Made by a program: the position numbers and the translations under genes. 64,000 bases of DNA, taken from Pollutimonas harenae. Lineage in GTDB: Bacteria > Pseudomonadota > Gammaproteobacteria > Burkholderiales > Burkholderiaceae_B. Below, one piece after another: positions 17,903 through 27,708 of this stretch. A model generated the notes under the pieces. It worked only from the letters and a program-made list of their open reading frames with translations. It had not been told where the DNA came from and did no database searches. The stretch spans positions 310,001-374,000 of the forward strand of contig NZ_SDQD01000003.1 in assembly GCF_004153685.1 (NCBI RefSeq). The letters run 5' to 3'. Numbering within the stretch: position 1 is the stretch's first letter; each line of letters begins with the position of its first letter.

Positions 17903-18709
17903 CTATGCGATGGCGTCTACGCCAGGCTTGACCTTGTGTGCCTTCTTCGTGACAAACTCGTTGAGCCGGCCCTGCACGTCGGGTCCGGTCTGGACCACCG
18001 CAGCCATCAACCCCTCTGCAAAGAGGCCGTCAGTGGCTGACATGTCGGCGATCTTGTTGATGGACGTCACGATAGCGTAATTGGACAGGAAAGCGTTTTG
18101 TGCGATGCGCTCGGCCAGCGACATGGCAAAATCCTGTGCAGATACGGGGTTCTCGGGGGTGTTGCACACGTAATGCGCAAGACCGATACGATGGCCTTCA
18201 TCGATACCTACGACGCGGCCGGTCAGCATCATTTCGATCATGCGATCGGCGGAGATAATGCGCGCCGTGCGCACTGTGGCACCGCCACCTGTGAAAATGC
18301 CGCGGGTGCCCTCGGGCAACGAGAAGTACGTGCTGGCATCGGCCACACGGATATGGGCCGCACTGGCCAGTTCAAGCCCGCCTCCTACTACCGCCCCCTG
18401 CAGGCAGGCGATGACTGGAATGCCGCCATGCTGAATCTTGTCGAACGCTCGGTGCCAGGCCTGGCACACGCGCAGAAACTCGACCGCGCCCCGTTCCTGA
18501 TCGTGGTGTTCTTTGAGGTCGAGGCCAGCGCAGAAGTGATCGCCTTCCGCCATCATGACTATGACACGGATATGCGACGGCACATTCGAAAAATAGTCGT
18601 CGATTTCCCGTACCGTAGCGTCATCAAGCGCATTGCGCTTATGCGCACGCGCCAGCGTCACGACGCCAACGTTACCTACTTCGTGTATCTTCAAACTGCT
18701 CATTGTCAT
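17903..18709 (-). CDS. Enoyl-CoA hydratase/isomerase (crotonase) family protein
   Basis: A 268-residue crotonase. The oxyanion-hole segments are AHKRNALDD at the N-terminus, then GDHFCAGLDLKEH (first backbone amide) and QGAVVGGGLELASAAHIRVA (second). The first catalytic Glu of classical hydratases is replaced by Leu/Glu in VGGGLELASAAH, and the second site reads PEGTRGIFTGGGATVR, so hydratase, isomerase or another crotonase reaction are all possible. It acts on an acyl-CoA in the cytoplasm. Its ATG overlaps the stop of the acyl-CoA synthetase by four bases, so it very probably works on the product of that enzyme. Confidence 0.87.
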   Translation of the reverse strand: MTMSSLKIHEVGNVGVVTLARAHKRNALDDATVREIDDYFSNVPSHIRVIVMMAEGDHFCAGLDLKEHHDQERGAVEFLRVCQAWHRAFDKIQHGGIPVIACLQGAVVGGGLELASAAHIRVADASTYFSLPEGTRGIFTGGGATVRTARIISADRMIEMMLTGRVVGIDEGHRIGLAHYVCNTPENPVSAQDFAMSLAERIAQNAFLSNYAIVTSINKIADMSATDGLFAEGLMAAVVQTGPDVQGRLNEFVTKKAHKVKPGVDAIA

Positions 18710-20319
18710 GGATGGATCTCCTGGGATTCATAAAAAATTTTTCGCAAAGCTGTCTTTTGCACCTTGCCGGTCGCCGTCATGGGCATATTGTCGATGAAGA
18801 TCACTTCGTCGGGAATCATCCATTTGGCAACGCGGTCGGTATAAATGGACAGAATGTCTTCGGCTGTTGGCGAGCTGGACTCTCTTTTTACGACGACCAG
18901 AATGGGACGCTCGCCCCACTTCTTGTCAGGCTTGGCAATGCAGGCAGCCATCTTGATGTCGGGATGCTCCGAGGCGATGTTCTCGATCTCGATGGAGGAA
19001 ATCCATTCGCCGCCCGATTTGATGACATCTTTGCTGCGGTCGGATATGCGCATATAGCCATGAGAATCAACACTTGCCACGTCGCCCGTGTGGAACCAGC
19101 CGTTGTTCAGCGCGGTCTGAGCCTGGCCGCTATAGCGCTCGATTACCCAATTACCCCGAATCATGAGGTCGCCGGTGGCAACGCCATCGTGCGGCTGCAC
19201 CGTGCCTTCGCTGACGATACGAAACTCTGCACCGAACAGCGGACGCCCCTGCGAAGCCAGTACATGCAGCTTTTCTTTTTCAGATAAGGACTCATGCTCG
19301 GGCAAGAGAAAGCACACGGTACCCAAGGGCGAGACTTCGGTCATGCCCCAAGCGTGCCGTACCGATACATTCAATTGAGCAAGCGCTGTGATCATGGCGG
19401 GCGGGCAGGCCGAACCGCCGATGATGGCACGACACAAGGAGCTGAAGCCCAGGCCCTCTGCCTGCACGTACTCAAGCAGGATTTGCCAGATGGAGGGTAC
19501 GCCGGCGGAAAGCGTGACGCCTTCCGTCTCGCAGAGTTTGTGTAGAGCGGGCCCGCTGAGATCTGCACCCGGCATGACCAGCTTTGCGCCCGACAGGAGA
19601 CTCGAATAGGGCAGCCCCCAGGCGTTGACGTGGTACATGGGCACCAGCGGCATCACAGCATCGCGGCACGAAACACCGACCGCGTCCGGATGGCATGAAG
19701 CGTAGGCATGCAGCAGTGTCGAGCGATGCGAATACAGGGCTCCCTTGGGGTTACCCGTGGTGCCCGAGGTATAGCACAGACCGCAAGCCGTGTTCTCGTC
19801 GAACTCTGGCCATTCGAATCCGGTGTCATCGGAGCCCAGCCAATTGGCATAGACGGACAGGCCGTCGGCAACAGCGTCGTCGGGTTCATCGAGCAGCACC
19901 CACTGCGTTACGCTGGGGCATTGTGGCCGAAGCTGTTCGACCAACCCGGCAAATTGCCTGTCGTAGAACAGCACGGTATCTTGCGCATTATTGATGATGA
20001 AGGCGATCTGCTCGACGTGCAGCCGGGGGTTGACGGTATGGCAGACCATGCCTACCCCCGCTGTGGCGTAGTAGATTTCAAGGTGGCGATGAGTGTTCCA
20101 TGCCAAGGTGCCAACCCGGTCGCCAGCTTGAATGCCCTGCGCCAGCAAGCGGATGGCCAGTTGCCTGGCGCGCTGCGCAAACTCCGTATAGGTATAGCGA
20201 TGTATGACACCATTGCCCATTGCTGTCACGATCAACTGGCGCGGGTTGTTATTAACTGCATGCGTCAGGATGGACGATACCAAAAGTGGGCGATTCATCA
20301 TGTTGCCCAGTACAGCCAT
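18706..20319 (-). CDS. Fatty acyl-CoA synthetase (medium/long-chain type)
   Basis: A 537-residue AMP-forming ligase. I use the ATG at 20319, with GGAGAGAGACACT before it, rather than an in-frame start 18 codons upstream. Motifs: P-loop CYTSGTTGNPKGALYSH, adenine site HAWGMTEVSPLG, hinge TGDVASVDSHGYMRISDR, and the lysine motif TATGKVQKTALRKIF. KSGGEWISSIEIEN is typical of the AlkK-like medium-chain branch. It makes an acyl-CoA for the overlapping hydratase gene. It is divergent from an AraC regulator across a gap that holds a 22-bp perfect palindrome. Confidence 0.93.
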   Translation of the reverse strand: MAVLGNMMNRPLLVSSILTHAVNNNPRQLIVTAMGNGVIHRYTYTEFAQRARQLAIRLLAQGIQAGDRVGTLAWNTHRHLEIYYATAGVGMVCHTVNPRLHVEQIAFIINNAQDTVLFYDRQFAGLVEQLRPQCPSVTQWVLLDEPDDAVADGLSVYANWLGSDDTGFEWPEFDENTACGLCYTSGTTGNPKGALYSHRSTLLHAYASCHPDAVGVSCRDAVMPLVPMYHVNAWGLPYSSLLSGAKLVMPGADLSGPALHKLCETEGVTLSAGVPSIWQILLEYVQAEGLGFSSLCRAIIGGSACPPAMITALAQLNVSVRHAWGMTEVSPLGTVCFLLPEHESLSEKEKLHVLASQGRPLFGAEFRIVSEGTVQPHDGVATGDLMIRGNWVIERYSGQAQTALNNGWFHTGDVASVDSHGYMRISDRSKDVIKSGGEWISSIEIENIASEHPDIKMAACIAKPDKKWGERPILVVVKRESSSPTAEDILSIYTDRVAKWMIPDEVIFIDNMPMTATGKVQKTALRKIFYESQEIHP

Positions 20320-20374
20320 AGTGTCTCTCTCCGATTTTCGTTGTAAGGTTTTGCTTTTAATTCTATAAAGCATG

Positions 20375-20396
20375 ATGTGGTATAGCTATACCACAT
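20375..20396. promoter_or_regulatory. 22-bp perfect palindrome, probable operator
   Basis: The half-site ATGTGGTATAG is followed at once by its exact reverse complement CTATACCACAT. It lies between the divergent acyl-CoA synthetase (start 20319) and AraC regulator (TTG 20467), 55 bp and 70 bp from the two starts. The TGGT/ACCA core is more like GntR-type sites than the direct repeats usual for AraC proteins. The regulator that binds it is not known. Confidence 0.75.
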
Positions 20397-20466
20397 AATG
20401 ACGACGGACTTGCATAAAGTGCCAAATCGTCCGTATTGTCGCCCATCAACAAAGCAAGGACTCCAC

Positions 20467-21516
20467 TTGAGCAGAGCCATTGACCAACAGGTCTTTACGT
20501 CGACCGTTTCGGTCGAGTTGCTGCGCGATCTCCTGTTGGCATTGCAAGGCATTTGCGATGAAGCCCGCCTGCGCGGCTTTCTTGCCGAAGCCGGTATTTT
20601 TCCTGAGCTGGTGGCGCGCAAGCATGCCCGCATCACGCACGAGCAGCTGGTGCGCTTCTATCAGATTGCCGCCGGAGAAACGGGTGACGAGATGATGGGC
20701 CTATGGTCACGCCCTATTCGTACAGGTGCCCTCAAGGTCATCTGTCGCAGCGTGCGGGATGCCAGCTCGGTGGCGGTAGCACTGTACCGCTTCACCCAGG
20801 TCTGGAACTTGATGCTCGATGATTACCAGCTCGTACTTACTCCCGAAGCAGGATCCTTTGGCGTGAGCCTGCTGCCACGCCACGCCGGGTCTGAGGTCAA
20901 TCGCTTCGGCCACATGCTAATGCTGAAACTGGCCCATGGTGTCGTGTCGTGGCTGGTGGGCCATGAAGTCCCCCTGCGGCACGTCCGCTTCACCTTTTCC
21001 CGACCTGATTTTGCTGAAGACTACCGAGTATTGTTTCCTGCAGAAGTCGAGTACGAGGCGCCCTGCTCCACTATCCACTTCCATTGCGAACTGGCCGAGC
21101 GGCGCTTTGAGCGCCCCTACGCAGACCTGCGCCCCTTTCTGCTGCGAGCACCCCGCGACTGGATCTTCACCACCTACAAGGAACACACGCTGTCCATGAA
21201 GGTACGCGGCTTCCTGAGCAATGCCAGCCGTGGAAACCCGTCGTTGAAAGAGACGGCGCAAGCCTTCCATATATCGCCGCGTACACTGATCCGGCGTCTG
21301 GCCGCCGAGCACACGTCTTTTCAGGGCATCAAGGACGCTTTACGGCGTGACGTCGCGATTTTCGAGCTCATCAATACAAACAAGAGCCTGGACAGCATCG
21401 CCGACGACCATGGGTTTGCATCGGTGTCGATTTTTCATCGTGCCTTCAAGCGCTGGACCGGGAACACCCCGGGCGAGTATCGGCGCAGTAGTGTCTTTAA
21501 CCGAAGCGACCTGTAA
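20467..21516 (+). CDS. AraC family transcriptional regulator (arabinose-binding-like sensor)
   Basis: A regulator of about 349 residues. An ATG at 20398 is open in frame but directly abuts the palindrome with no ribosome site; the TTG at 20467 has AAGGA (20456-20460) six bases before it and is the more likely start. The N-terminal 210 residues resemble the ligand-binding domain of the OruR/ArgR-like AraC group: [26 protein letters not shown] and HLVF-like core [14 protein letters not shown]. The C-terminal AraC domain has [20 protein letters not shown] and [19 protein letters not shown]. It is divergent from the acyl-CoA synthetase operon and probably controls it. Its 3' end overlaps pstB by 20 bp, convergently. 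Confidence 0.85.
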   Translation: MSRAIDQQVFTSTVSVELLRDLLLALQGICDEARLRGFLAEAGIFPELVARKHARITHEQLVRFYQIAAGETGDEMMGLWSRPIRTGALKVICRSVRDASSVAVALYRFTQVWNLMLDDYQLVLTPEAGSFGVSLLPRHAGSEVNRFGHMLMLKLAHGVVSWLVGHEVPLRHVRFTFSRPDFAEDYRVLFPAEVEYEAPCSTIHFHCELAERRFERPYADLRPFLLRAPRDWIFTTYKEHTLSMKVRGFLSNASRGNPSLKETAQAFHISPRTLIRRLAAEHTSFQGIKDALRRDVAIFELINTNKSLDSIADDHGFASVSIFHRAFKRWTGNTPGEYRRSSVFNRSDL

Positions 21517-22279
21517 TGTAGTCTTCGGTTTCCTTGCGGGCCGGCTTGACGAAAATCTGGTCGGTTTCACCGAACTCCATCAGTTCGCCCAGGTACATAT
21601 AGGCCGTGTAGTCGGAACAGCGCGCTGCCTGCTGCATATTGTGGGTAACGATAACCACGGTGTACTCGGATTTGATCTCGGCGATCAGCTCTTCGATCTT
21701 GGCAGTTGAAATGGGATCTAGCGCCGAGCAAGGCTCGTCCAACAACAGCACTTCGGGCTTGATGGCCACACCCCGGGCAATGCAAAGCCGCTGCTGTTGA
21801 CCGCCCGACAAGCCATTGCCGCTTTGGTTGAGCTTGTCCTTGACTTCATTCCAGAGAGCCGCCTTGGACAGCGCCCACTCTACCCTTTCATCCATCTCGC
21901 CTTTGCTGAGCTTTTCGAACAAACGGACGCCAAAGGCAATATTGTCGTAGATGCTCATTGGAAACGGGGTAGGCTTCTGAAACACCATGCCCACCTTGGC
22001 CCGAATCAATGAGATATCCATCTTTGAGGTCAGCAGGTTTTCGCCATCGAGATTGATTTCGCCTTCTGCCCGCTGTCCGGGGTAAAGCTCGTACATGCGG
22101 TTGAAGGTACGCAGCAGTGTGGATTTGCCGCAACCCGAAGGGCCAATGAAAGCCGTAACCTTGTTTTCCTTGATGGACAGATTCACATCTTTTATGGCCT
22201 GGTAGTTGCCATAATAGAAATTCAGGTTCTTGACTTCCAACTTGGTACGTTCTGCAGGTGGTGTGGTGTGCATGGTCAT
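21497..22279 (-). CDS. pstB: Phosphate ABC transporter ATP-binding protein PstB
   Basis: A protein of about 260 residues. The frame is open to a TTG at 22291, but the ATG at 22279 is the likely start. Walker [10 protein letters not shown] near residue 50, Q-loop [18 protein letters not shown], signature [14 protein letters not shown] and Walker [14 protein letters not shown] are all typical of PstB. It drives high-affinity phosphate import with PstA and PstC. It is the last gene of the pst operon here: no phoU follows, and the AraC regulator converges with a 20-bp overlap. Confidence 0.95.
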   Translation of the reverse strand: MTMHTTPPAERTKLEVKNLNFYYGNYQAIKDVNLSIKENKVTAFIGPSGCGKSTLLRTFNRMYELYPGQRAEGEINLDGENLLTSKMDISLIRAKVGMVFQKPTPFPMSIYDNIAFGVRLFEKLSKGEMDERVEWALSKAALWNEVKDKLNQSGNGLSGGQQQRLCIARGVAIKPEVLLLDEPCSALDPISTAKIEELIAEIKSEYTVVIVTHNMQQAARCSDYTAYMYLGELMEFGETDQIFVKPARKETEDYITGRFG

Positions 22280-22316
22280 TTCCCAGTCCAAGGGGCAGGC
22301 CCCTTGAGCCTATGTG

Positions 22317-23177
22317 TTATTTGCGAAAGAGACTGCGAGCAATAATATTGATGCCCAGGACCAGTAACGTGATGAGTACGGCGCCGGCCCATGCCAGGCG
22401 GTTCCAGTCCTCGAAGGGGCTCGCAGCGTACTGGAAGATCACCACAGGCAGGTTGGCAATCGGCGCATTCATATTCAGGGACATAAACTGGTTGTTCAAG
22501 GCGGTGAACAGCAACGGTGCGGTTTCACCCGAGATACGGGCGATCGCCAGCAGCACCCCCGTGATGATGCCCGAGCGCGCCGCGCGATAGCAGATGAACA
22601 TCACAATGCGCCATTGCGGACAGCCCAGTGCCGCAGCGGCCTCGCGCAGGCTGTTGGGAACCAGCGACAGCATATTGTCGGTGGAGCGCACCACAACGGG
22701 GATAACAATGATGGCCAGGGCAAAGGCGCCCGCCCAGCCAGAATAATGCCCTACCTGAGCCACATAGACAGCGTAGATGAACAGACCGATAACAATGGAC
22801 GGCGCAGACAACAAGACGTCGTTCAGGAATCGAGTAGCAGGTGCCAGCCAACCCCGTTGGCCATATTCGGCCAGGTAAGTACCGGCCAGCACACCTATGG
22901 GGGTGCCTACCAGGGTGGCGACCACCGCCATGGCCACGCTGCCGAATATGGCATTGAGCAGACCTCCGTCGGCGCCTGGCGGGGGAGTGGATTGCGTCAA
23001 CAGGCTCAGCGAAAGCGCCGAACCGCCTTTAAGCAGCAAGGTGAGAATAATCCAGAACAGCCAGAAAAGCCCAAACACCACAGTGGCGCTGGACAAGGTA
23101 AGCAGCATCCGATTGACACGCTGGCGTTTTTTGTAGACCGAGTTCGAGGCGTTGACGACAGAATCTGAAGTGAACAT
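22317..23177 (-). CDS. pstA: Phosphate ABC transporter permease PstA
   Basis: A 286-residue inner-membrane protein with six predicted helices. The sequence [16 protein letters not shown] and the EAA-like loop [17 protein letters not shown] identify PstA. It follows pstC by 15 bp and precedes pstB by 37 bp. It forms the phosphate channel with PstC. Confidence 0.95.
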   Translation of the reverse strand: MFTSDSVVNASNSVYKKRQRVNRMLLTLSSATVVFGLFWLFWIILTLLLKGGSALSLSLLTQSTPPPGADGGLLNAIFGSVAMAVVATLVGTPIGVLAGTYLAEYGQRGWLAPATRFLNDVLLSAPSIVIGLFIYAVYVAQVGHYSGWAGAFALAIIVIPVVVRSTDNMLSLVPNSLREAAAALGCPQWRIVMFICYRAARSGIITGVLLAIARISGETAPLLFTALNNQFMSLNMNAPIANLPVVIFQYAASPFEDWNRLAWAGAVLITLLVLGINIIARSLFRK

Positions 23178-23192
23178 AAATGTTTTTCCGGC

Positions 23193-24131
23193 CTAGTGAG
23201 TGGTGCCTTCGCTTTTACGCAGGCGTAACAGCAGAAGTTTGGAGAAAGCCAGGACCACAGTGGTGATCAGGAACAGGATCAGGCCCAGTTCTAGGAGGGC
23301 CGACTTTTGCATGCCCCCGGCCTCGTTGAACTCGTTGGCCAGGGCCGAGGCAATTGAGTTGGAGGGAGCAAAAATGGAATTGGGCAGGTTAAAGGCGTTG
23401 CCTATTACAAACGTGACGGCCATGGTTTCACCCAGGGCTCGCCCGAGCCCCAGCATGATGCCGCCAATTACACCATTTTTGGTATAGGGCAGTACCACTC
23501 GCCAGACCACTTCCCAGGTGGTTGCACCCAGGCCATAAGCGGACTCCTTCAACATGGCAGGCACTACTTCAAATACGTCGCGCATGACGGCCGTGATAAA
23601 GGGCATGACCATAATCGACAGAATCAAGCCTGCCGTGAACACCCCGATCCCGAAGGGGGGGCCGGCAAAGATGTCACCAAGAATGGGCACGCCCTCGAAG
23701 AGGTCGATAATAGGCGGCTGGATGTACTGCTGAAACAGCGGCACAAAGACAAAAAGCCCCCACATCCCGTAGATGATGGAGGGAATGGCCGCCAACATTT
23801 CAATAGCCGTGCCCAGCGGTCTGCGTAGCCAGACCGGAGACAACTCGGTCAGAAACATAGCGATGCCGAAAGACACAGGCACGGCAATGGCCAGGGCAAT
23901 GACCGAGGTAAGCAAGGTACCGACAATAGGAACCATGGCGCCGTAGATGTTCTGGACCGGATCCCAATTGTTGGTCCAGAGAAAGCTCAGGCCGTATTCG
24001 GCAATGGACTCCCGGCTGCCGTATACCAGGGATACCATGATGGCTCCCAGCAGGGCGAACACCAAGAACGCAAACGCGCGCGTCAGGTTCTTGAATACGG
24101 CGTCCATCAGTGCACTTTGGTTATTTTTCAT
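23193..24131 (-). CDS. pstC: Phosphate ABC transporter permease PstC
   Basis: A 312-residue permease with six helices. The segment [14 protein letters not shown], the loop [21 protein letters not shown] and the [23 protein letters not shown] stretch are characteristic of PstC. It is separated from pstS by 163 bp that hold two hairpins, a usual way to make more of the binding protein than of the membrane parts. Confidence 0.95.
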   Translation of the reverse strand: MKNNQSALMDAVFKNLTRAFAFLVFALLGAIMVSLVYGSRESIAEYGLSFLWTNNWDPVQNIYGAMVPIVGTLLTSVIALAIAVPVSFGIAMFLTELSPVWLRRPLGTAIEMLAAIPSIIYGMWGLFVFVPLFQQYIQPPIIDLFEGVPILGDIFAGPPFGIGVFTAGLILSIMVMPFITAVMRDVFEVVPAMLKESAYGLGATTWEVVWRVVLPYTKNGVIGGIMLGLGRALGETMAVTFVIGNAFNLPNSIFAPSNSIASALANEFNEAGGMQKSALLELGLILFLITTVVLAFSKLLLLRLRKSEGTTH

Positions 24132-24226
24132 GTCGGTTTTTTAGCATTGAGCGAAGACCAGTAAGATAAATGCACGGACATCAAATAAAAGTGATCGCAC
24201 GTGAACTGCCGGTTTTTAACATAAGA

Positions 24227-24285
24227 AAGACGGCGCCGTCTGCACAGCACCGTCTTGCCAGGCAAATAGGGCTGCATGCAGCCCT
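24227..24285 (-). other. Two hairpins between pstS and pstC
   Basis: An 18-bp perfect palindrome built from AGGGCTGCA and its complement (24268-24285) is followed, in minus-strand order, by a stem CCGTCTT/AAGACGG region (24227-24256). Only a weak T-rich stretch follows, so it is more likely a partial terminator or mRNA stabiliser than a full stop. Confidence 0.6.
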
Positions 24286-24294
24286 GTTCACCTA

Positions 24295-25338
24295 TTACTT
24301 CCAGACTGCACTACCGTCAGCTGCCTTGATTTCTGCTTTCCAGGCCTCAGCAATCTTATTGGTAACGCTGTCGGGCATAGGCACGTAATCGAGCTCTTCT
24401 GCCAGTTTATCGCCGTTCTTGAAAGCCCAATCGAAGAAAGCCAGGACTTCCTTGCCGTTTTCAGGCTTGTCCTGCTTTTTGTGCAGCAGGATGAAACTGG
24501 CGGACGTAACAGGCCAGGACTCAGCACCAGGTTCGTTAGTCAGTACAACACCCATGCCAGGAGCGCTTGTCCAGTCGGCATTGGCGGCTGCGGCTGCAAA
24601 AGCCTCTTGTGTAGGCTGAACAAACTTGCCGTCAAGGTTCTTCAGTTGTGTCCAGGACAGGTTGTTCTGCTTGGCATAAGCGTACTCGACATAGCCGATG
24701 GAGTTCTTGAGCTGACGAACATACGCGGCAACACCTTCGTTACCCTTGCCACCCTGGCCTGTGGGCCATTTTACAGCTTTACCTTCACCGACTTTTTCTT
24801 TCCAATCGGCCGACACCTTGGACAGGTAGTTGGTCCAGCCAAAAGTCGTACCCGAACCGTCCGAACGGTGCACAACGATAATCGAGGCATCGGGCAGCTT
24901 GATATCGGGGTTCATGGACTGGATGGCAGGGTCGTTCCATTTTTTGACCTTGGCCATGAAGATATCTGCAACGATTTCGCCCGACAGCTTCAATTCGCCG
25001 GGCTTGATGCCATCGACGTTGACAACGGGAACCGTTCCACCGACGATGGCGGGGAACTGGAACAAATTGTTTTCGTCGAGCTTATCGCCCTTCATGGGGT
25101 CGTCGGAAGCACCGAAGTCGACAGTTTTGGCAATGATTTGCTGTTGTCCGCCACCCGAGCCGATAGACTGATAGTTGATGCGGTTGCCGGTTTCCTCGTG
25201 GTATTTGGCTGCCCATTTGGCGTAAATGGGATAGGGAAACGACGCGCCGGCACCAGTGATGTCGGCGGCATGAGCCGTCAGTGAGGCCGCGCCAAAGGCG
25301 ATACCGACCGAAACCTGTAATAAAACGCGCTTAAACAT
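24295..25338 (-). CDS. pstS: Phosphate ABC transporter substrate-binding protein PstS
   Basis: A 347-residue periplasmic protein. The Sec signal ends near TAHAADI. The mature protein starts TGAGASFPYPIYAKWAAKY, with the phosphate-binding loops GSGGGQQQI and RSDGSGTTFGWTNYLSK, all standard for PstS. It is the first gene of the pst operon. A Pho box lies 74 bp upstream, so it should be induced by phosphate starvation through PhoB, which is not encoded in this window. Confidence 0.97.
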   Translation of the reverse strand: MFKRVLLQVSVGIAFGAASLTAHAADITGAGASFPYPIYAKWAAKYHEETGNRINYQSIGSGGGQQQIIAKTVDFGASDDPMKGDKLDENNLFQFPAIVGGTVPVVNVDGIKPGELKLSGEIVADIFMAKVKKWNDPAIQSMNPDIKLPDASIIVVHRSDGSGTTFGWTNYLSKVSADWKEKVGEGKAVKWPTGQGGKGNEGVAAYVRQLKNSIGYVEYAYAKQNNLSWTQLKNLDGKFVQPTQEAFAAAAANADWTSAPGMGVVLTNEPGAESWPVTSASFILLHKKQDKPENGKEVLAFFDWAFKNGDKLAEELDYVPMPDSVTNKIAEAWKAEIKAADGSAVWK

Positions 25339-25411
25339 CGAGGCATCCTCTTGATCTGTGACTGGTTAAGACAGGACTAAGCCTGCACAGACGACATATT
25401 AAGCAAGCAAT

Positions 25412-25429
25412 ATGACATGTTCGTGACAG
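25412..25429 (-). promoter_or_regulatory. Pho box (PhoB site) upstream of pstS
   Basis: On the minus strand CTGTCAC, four bases, then ATGTCAT match the PhoB direct repeat (CTGTCAT-N4-CTGTCAT) with two differences. A TAATAT box follows about 10 bp later, the normal spacing for a Pho box that replaces the -35 element. Confidence 0.8.
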
Positions 25430-25440
25430 CCATGAAACTT

Positions 25441-27513
25441 TTAGTCGCCCAGCTGTTGGACCAGGTACTCATGCATATTAAAAGGTTTTCCGCGACTCGT
25501 CACCTTGGCGTACGAACCATTGGGCAAAGCACGCCAAGCCAATTGGTTATCCCGCAAAGCGTAAGTAAATGCTTCACTGATGACTCGTTTCTTCAAGACT
25601 TTGTCCAGAATAGGGAAACCGACCTCGACACGCCGGAAGAAATTCCGGTCCATCCAGTCGGCGGACGACAAATAGACGTTCTCGGCACCGTTGCTGTAAA
25701 AATAAAATACGCGTGAATGTTCCAGAAACCTGCCTATTATGGACCTGACCGTAATGTTGTCGGATAGGCCCGGCACGCCGGCGCGCAAGGCGCAGGCACC
25801 CCGTACGACGAGATCGATTTTCACACCCGCCTTGCTGGCCTTGTACAGGCTATCAATAATGGTGGGTTCCAGCAAAGAATTCATTTTTGCCATAATGTGG
25901 GCTTTCTTTCCGGCCTTGGCTTGAGCGACTTCGCTGCGTATCATCGCCAGCATGGTTTCATGCAGGGTAAAAGGCGATTGCAGCAGCAATTTCAAATTTT
26001 GCCGCGCACCCAGGCCGGTCAGCAACGAAAATACCTTGTCCATGTCCTGGCACATTTTTTGATCGGCGGTCAGCAGGCCAAAGTCAGTGTATAGCCTGGC
26101 CGTTTTGGGGTGATAGTTACCCGTACCCAAGTGCCCATAGCGGCGTATGTATCCTTTTTCGCGCCGTAGCACCAGAGCCATCTTGGCATGCGTCTTGTGC
26201 CCTACCACGCCATAGCTGACATGGGCGCCCACTTCTTCGAGCTTAGCCGCCCAGTTGATATTGGTCTGTTCATCGAAGCGCGCCATGAGCTCAACCACCA
26301 CAGTGACCTCTTTACCGGCCTTGGCGGCAGCCAGCAGCAGCCGCATGAGCTCTGAGTCTTCGCCGGTACGATAAATGGTTTGCTTGATGGCCACAACGGC
26401 CGGATCCATAGCCGCCGCGGTGAGAAAGTTGAGTACAGGCTGAAATGATTGGTAGGGATGGTGCAGCAGCCTGTCTTGTGCAGCGATGGCGGCAAAAAGC
26501 TGCTCGGGCAAATCGCCGACAGTATCAAAGGGCGCAGGCAGCTTGGGGCGATGGTCGGGAAATAGAAGCTCGGGCCTGTCGACCATATTGCATAGTTGCA
26601 TCAGCCGGGACAGATTGACCGGACCGCTGACCCGATAGGTGTCTTGCGCTTGAAGCAGGAACTCCTGCTGGAGAAACGTCTCGAGGTCGGTCGGCATGAA
26701 TTGGTCGATTTCCAATCGGACTGCTGCCCCGAAATTGCGCTGCGACAGTTCGCCCTGCAGGGCCTGACGCAGATTGGTGATTTCTTCCTCGTCGACGAAA
26801 AGATCACTGTTACGGGTTACACGCCACTGATAAACGCCCTTGACCTCCAGCCCGACGAAAAGCTCGCCCACAAAAGCACTGATGAGCGCCGTCAACAAGA
26901 TATAGCCATGCGGAATGCCGGAAATTTCGGCCGGCACCTTGATGACCCGAGGCAAGGCGCGTGGCGCCTGCACAATCGCTATGGAAGCGCTGCGGCCGAA
27001 CGCATCCTGCCCAGCAAGGGAAACAATGAAATTCAGGCTTTTGTTATAGACGCGTGGAAAGGGATGAGCAGGGTCCAGTCCGATGGGCGTCAGCAAGGGC
27101 ATGACTTCGCGCTCAAAGCCGGCATGCGCCCAATCGTGCAAAGCGTCGCTCCACTCGGGGGGATCAAGTAGCGCTATGCCCTCAGCCTTCAAAACAGGTA
27201 ATACCTGTTTGGTCAGCAGACTGTTTTGGCGGTCTACCAGCTCATGCGTCGCGGCCTGCACACGCTCAAAAGCCTCGCCCGGACTATAGCCATCACCACC
27301 AATCACCCCAGGTGTCTGACGCTGTTGCTCTTTCAGGCTGGATATCCGGATTTCAAAAAACTCATCCAGATTGGAACTCACGATACATAAATACCGCAAA
27401 CGTTCCAGGACAGGCGTGCTGCTGTTTTCGGCCATCGCCAATACCCGCTCATTGAATTTGAGCAAAGACAATTCCCGATTCAACAATGCAGGATCGGATG
27501 AGGAAGGAAGCAT
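25441..27513 (-). CDS. ppk1: Polyphosphate kinase 1
   Basis: A 690-residue enzyme that reversibly makes polyphosphate from ATP. The N-terminal domain begins LLNRELSLLKFNERVLAMAE. The phospholipase D-like C-terminal half contains SYGVVGHKTHAKM with the autophosphorylated His, and GHLGTGNYHPKTARLYTD. The second His motif region is near HSRVFYFYSNG. It is divergent from ppx across 195 bp. Its 3' end lies 102 bp from pstS and overlaps no regulatory site. Ppk and Ppx with Pst form a phosphate storage and uptake block. Confidence 0.97.
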   Translation of the reverse strand: MLPSSSDPALLNRELSLLKFNERVLAMAENSSTPVLERLRYLCIVSSNLDEFFEIRISSLKEQQRQTPGVIGGDGYSPGEAFERVQAATHELVDRQNSLLTKQVLPVLKAEGIALLDPPEWSDALHDWAHAGFEREVMPLLTPIGLDPAHPFPRVYNKSLNFIVSLAGQDAFGRSASIAIVQAPRALPRVIKVPAEISGIPHGYILLTALISAFVGELFVGLEVKGVYQWRVTRNSDLFVDEEEITNLRQALQGELSQRNFGAAVRLEIDQFMPTDLETFLQQEFLLQAQDTYRVSGPVNLSRLMQLCNMVDRPELLFPDHRPKLPAPFDTVGDLPEQLFAAIAAQDRLLHHPYQSFQPVLNFLTAAAMDPAVVAIKQTIYRTGEDSELMRLLLAAAKAGKEVTVVVELMARFDEQTNINWAAKLEEVGAHVSYGVVGHKTHAKMALVLRREKGYIRRYGHLGTGNYHPKTARLYTDFGLLTADQKMCQDMDKVFSLLTGLGARQNLKLLLQSPFTLHETMLAMIRSEVAQAKAGKKAHIMAKMNSLLEPTIIDSLYKASKAGVKIDLVVRGACALRAGVPGLSDNITVRSIIGRFLEHSRVFYFYSNGAENVYLSSADWMDRNFFRRVEVGFPILDKVLKKRVISEAFTYALRDNQLAWRALPNGSYAKVTSRGKPFNMHEYLVQQLGD

Positions 27514-27673
27514 ATATAACGGGCCTATCAGTAGGAAGAAATCGTTTTACTTCATTTTTATTACGCCTATATGACGCGGCACGAAAAACCTGCGCTATCG
27601 ACTCAATACTTATTAATATGCCCGATTTTCAGGGTTTTGTGATAGTTTCAAACAGAAACTGGTAGACGGTCTT

Positions 27674-27679
27674 TATAAT
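27674..27679 (+). promoter_or_regulatory. -10 element of the ppx promoter
   Basis: A consensus TATAAT lies 29 bp before the ppx ATG, in the 195-bp gap between the divergent ppk and ppx genes. No good -35 stands 17 bp upstream, and I see no Pho box in this gap. Confidence 0.45.
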
Positions 27680-27708
27680 TCATCCGTTTACACCCGAGTT
27701 TATCCACC

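Noticed and set aside
20398-20466. ATG start of the AraC regulator at 20398
   Set aside because: It abuts the 22-bp palindrome with no ribosome site; TTG 20467 has AAGGA six bases upstream.
27514-27708. Pho box between ppk and ppx
   Set aside because: I looked for a CTGTCAT-type repeat on both strands and saw none.
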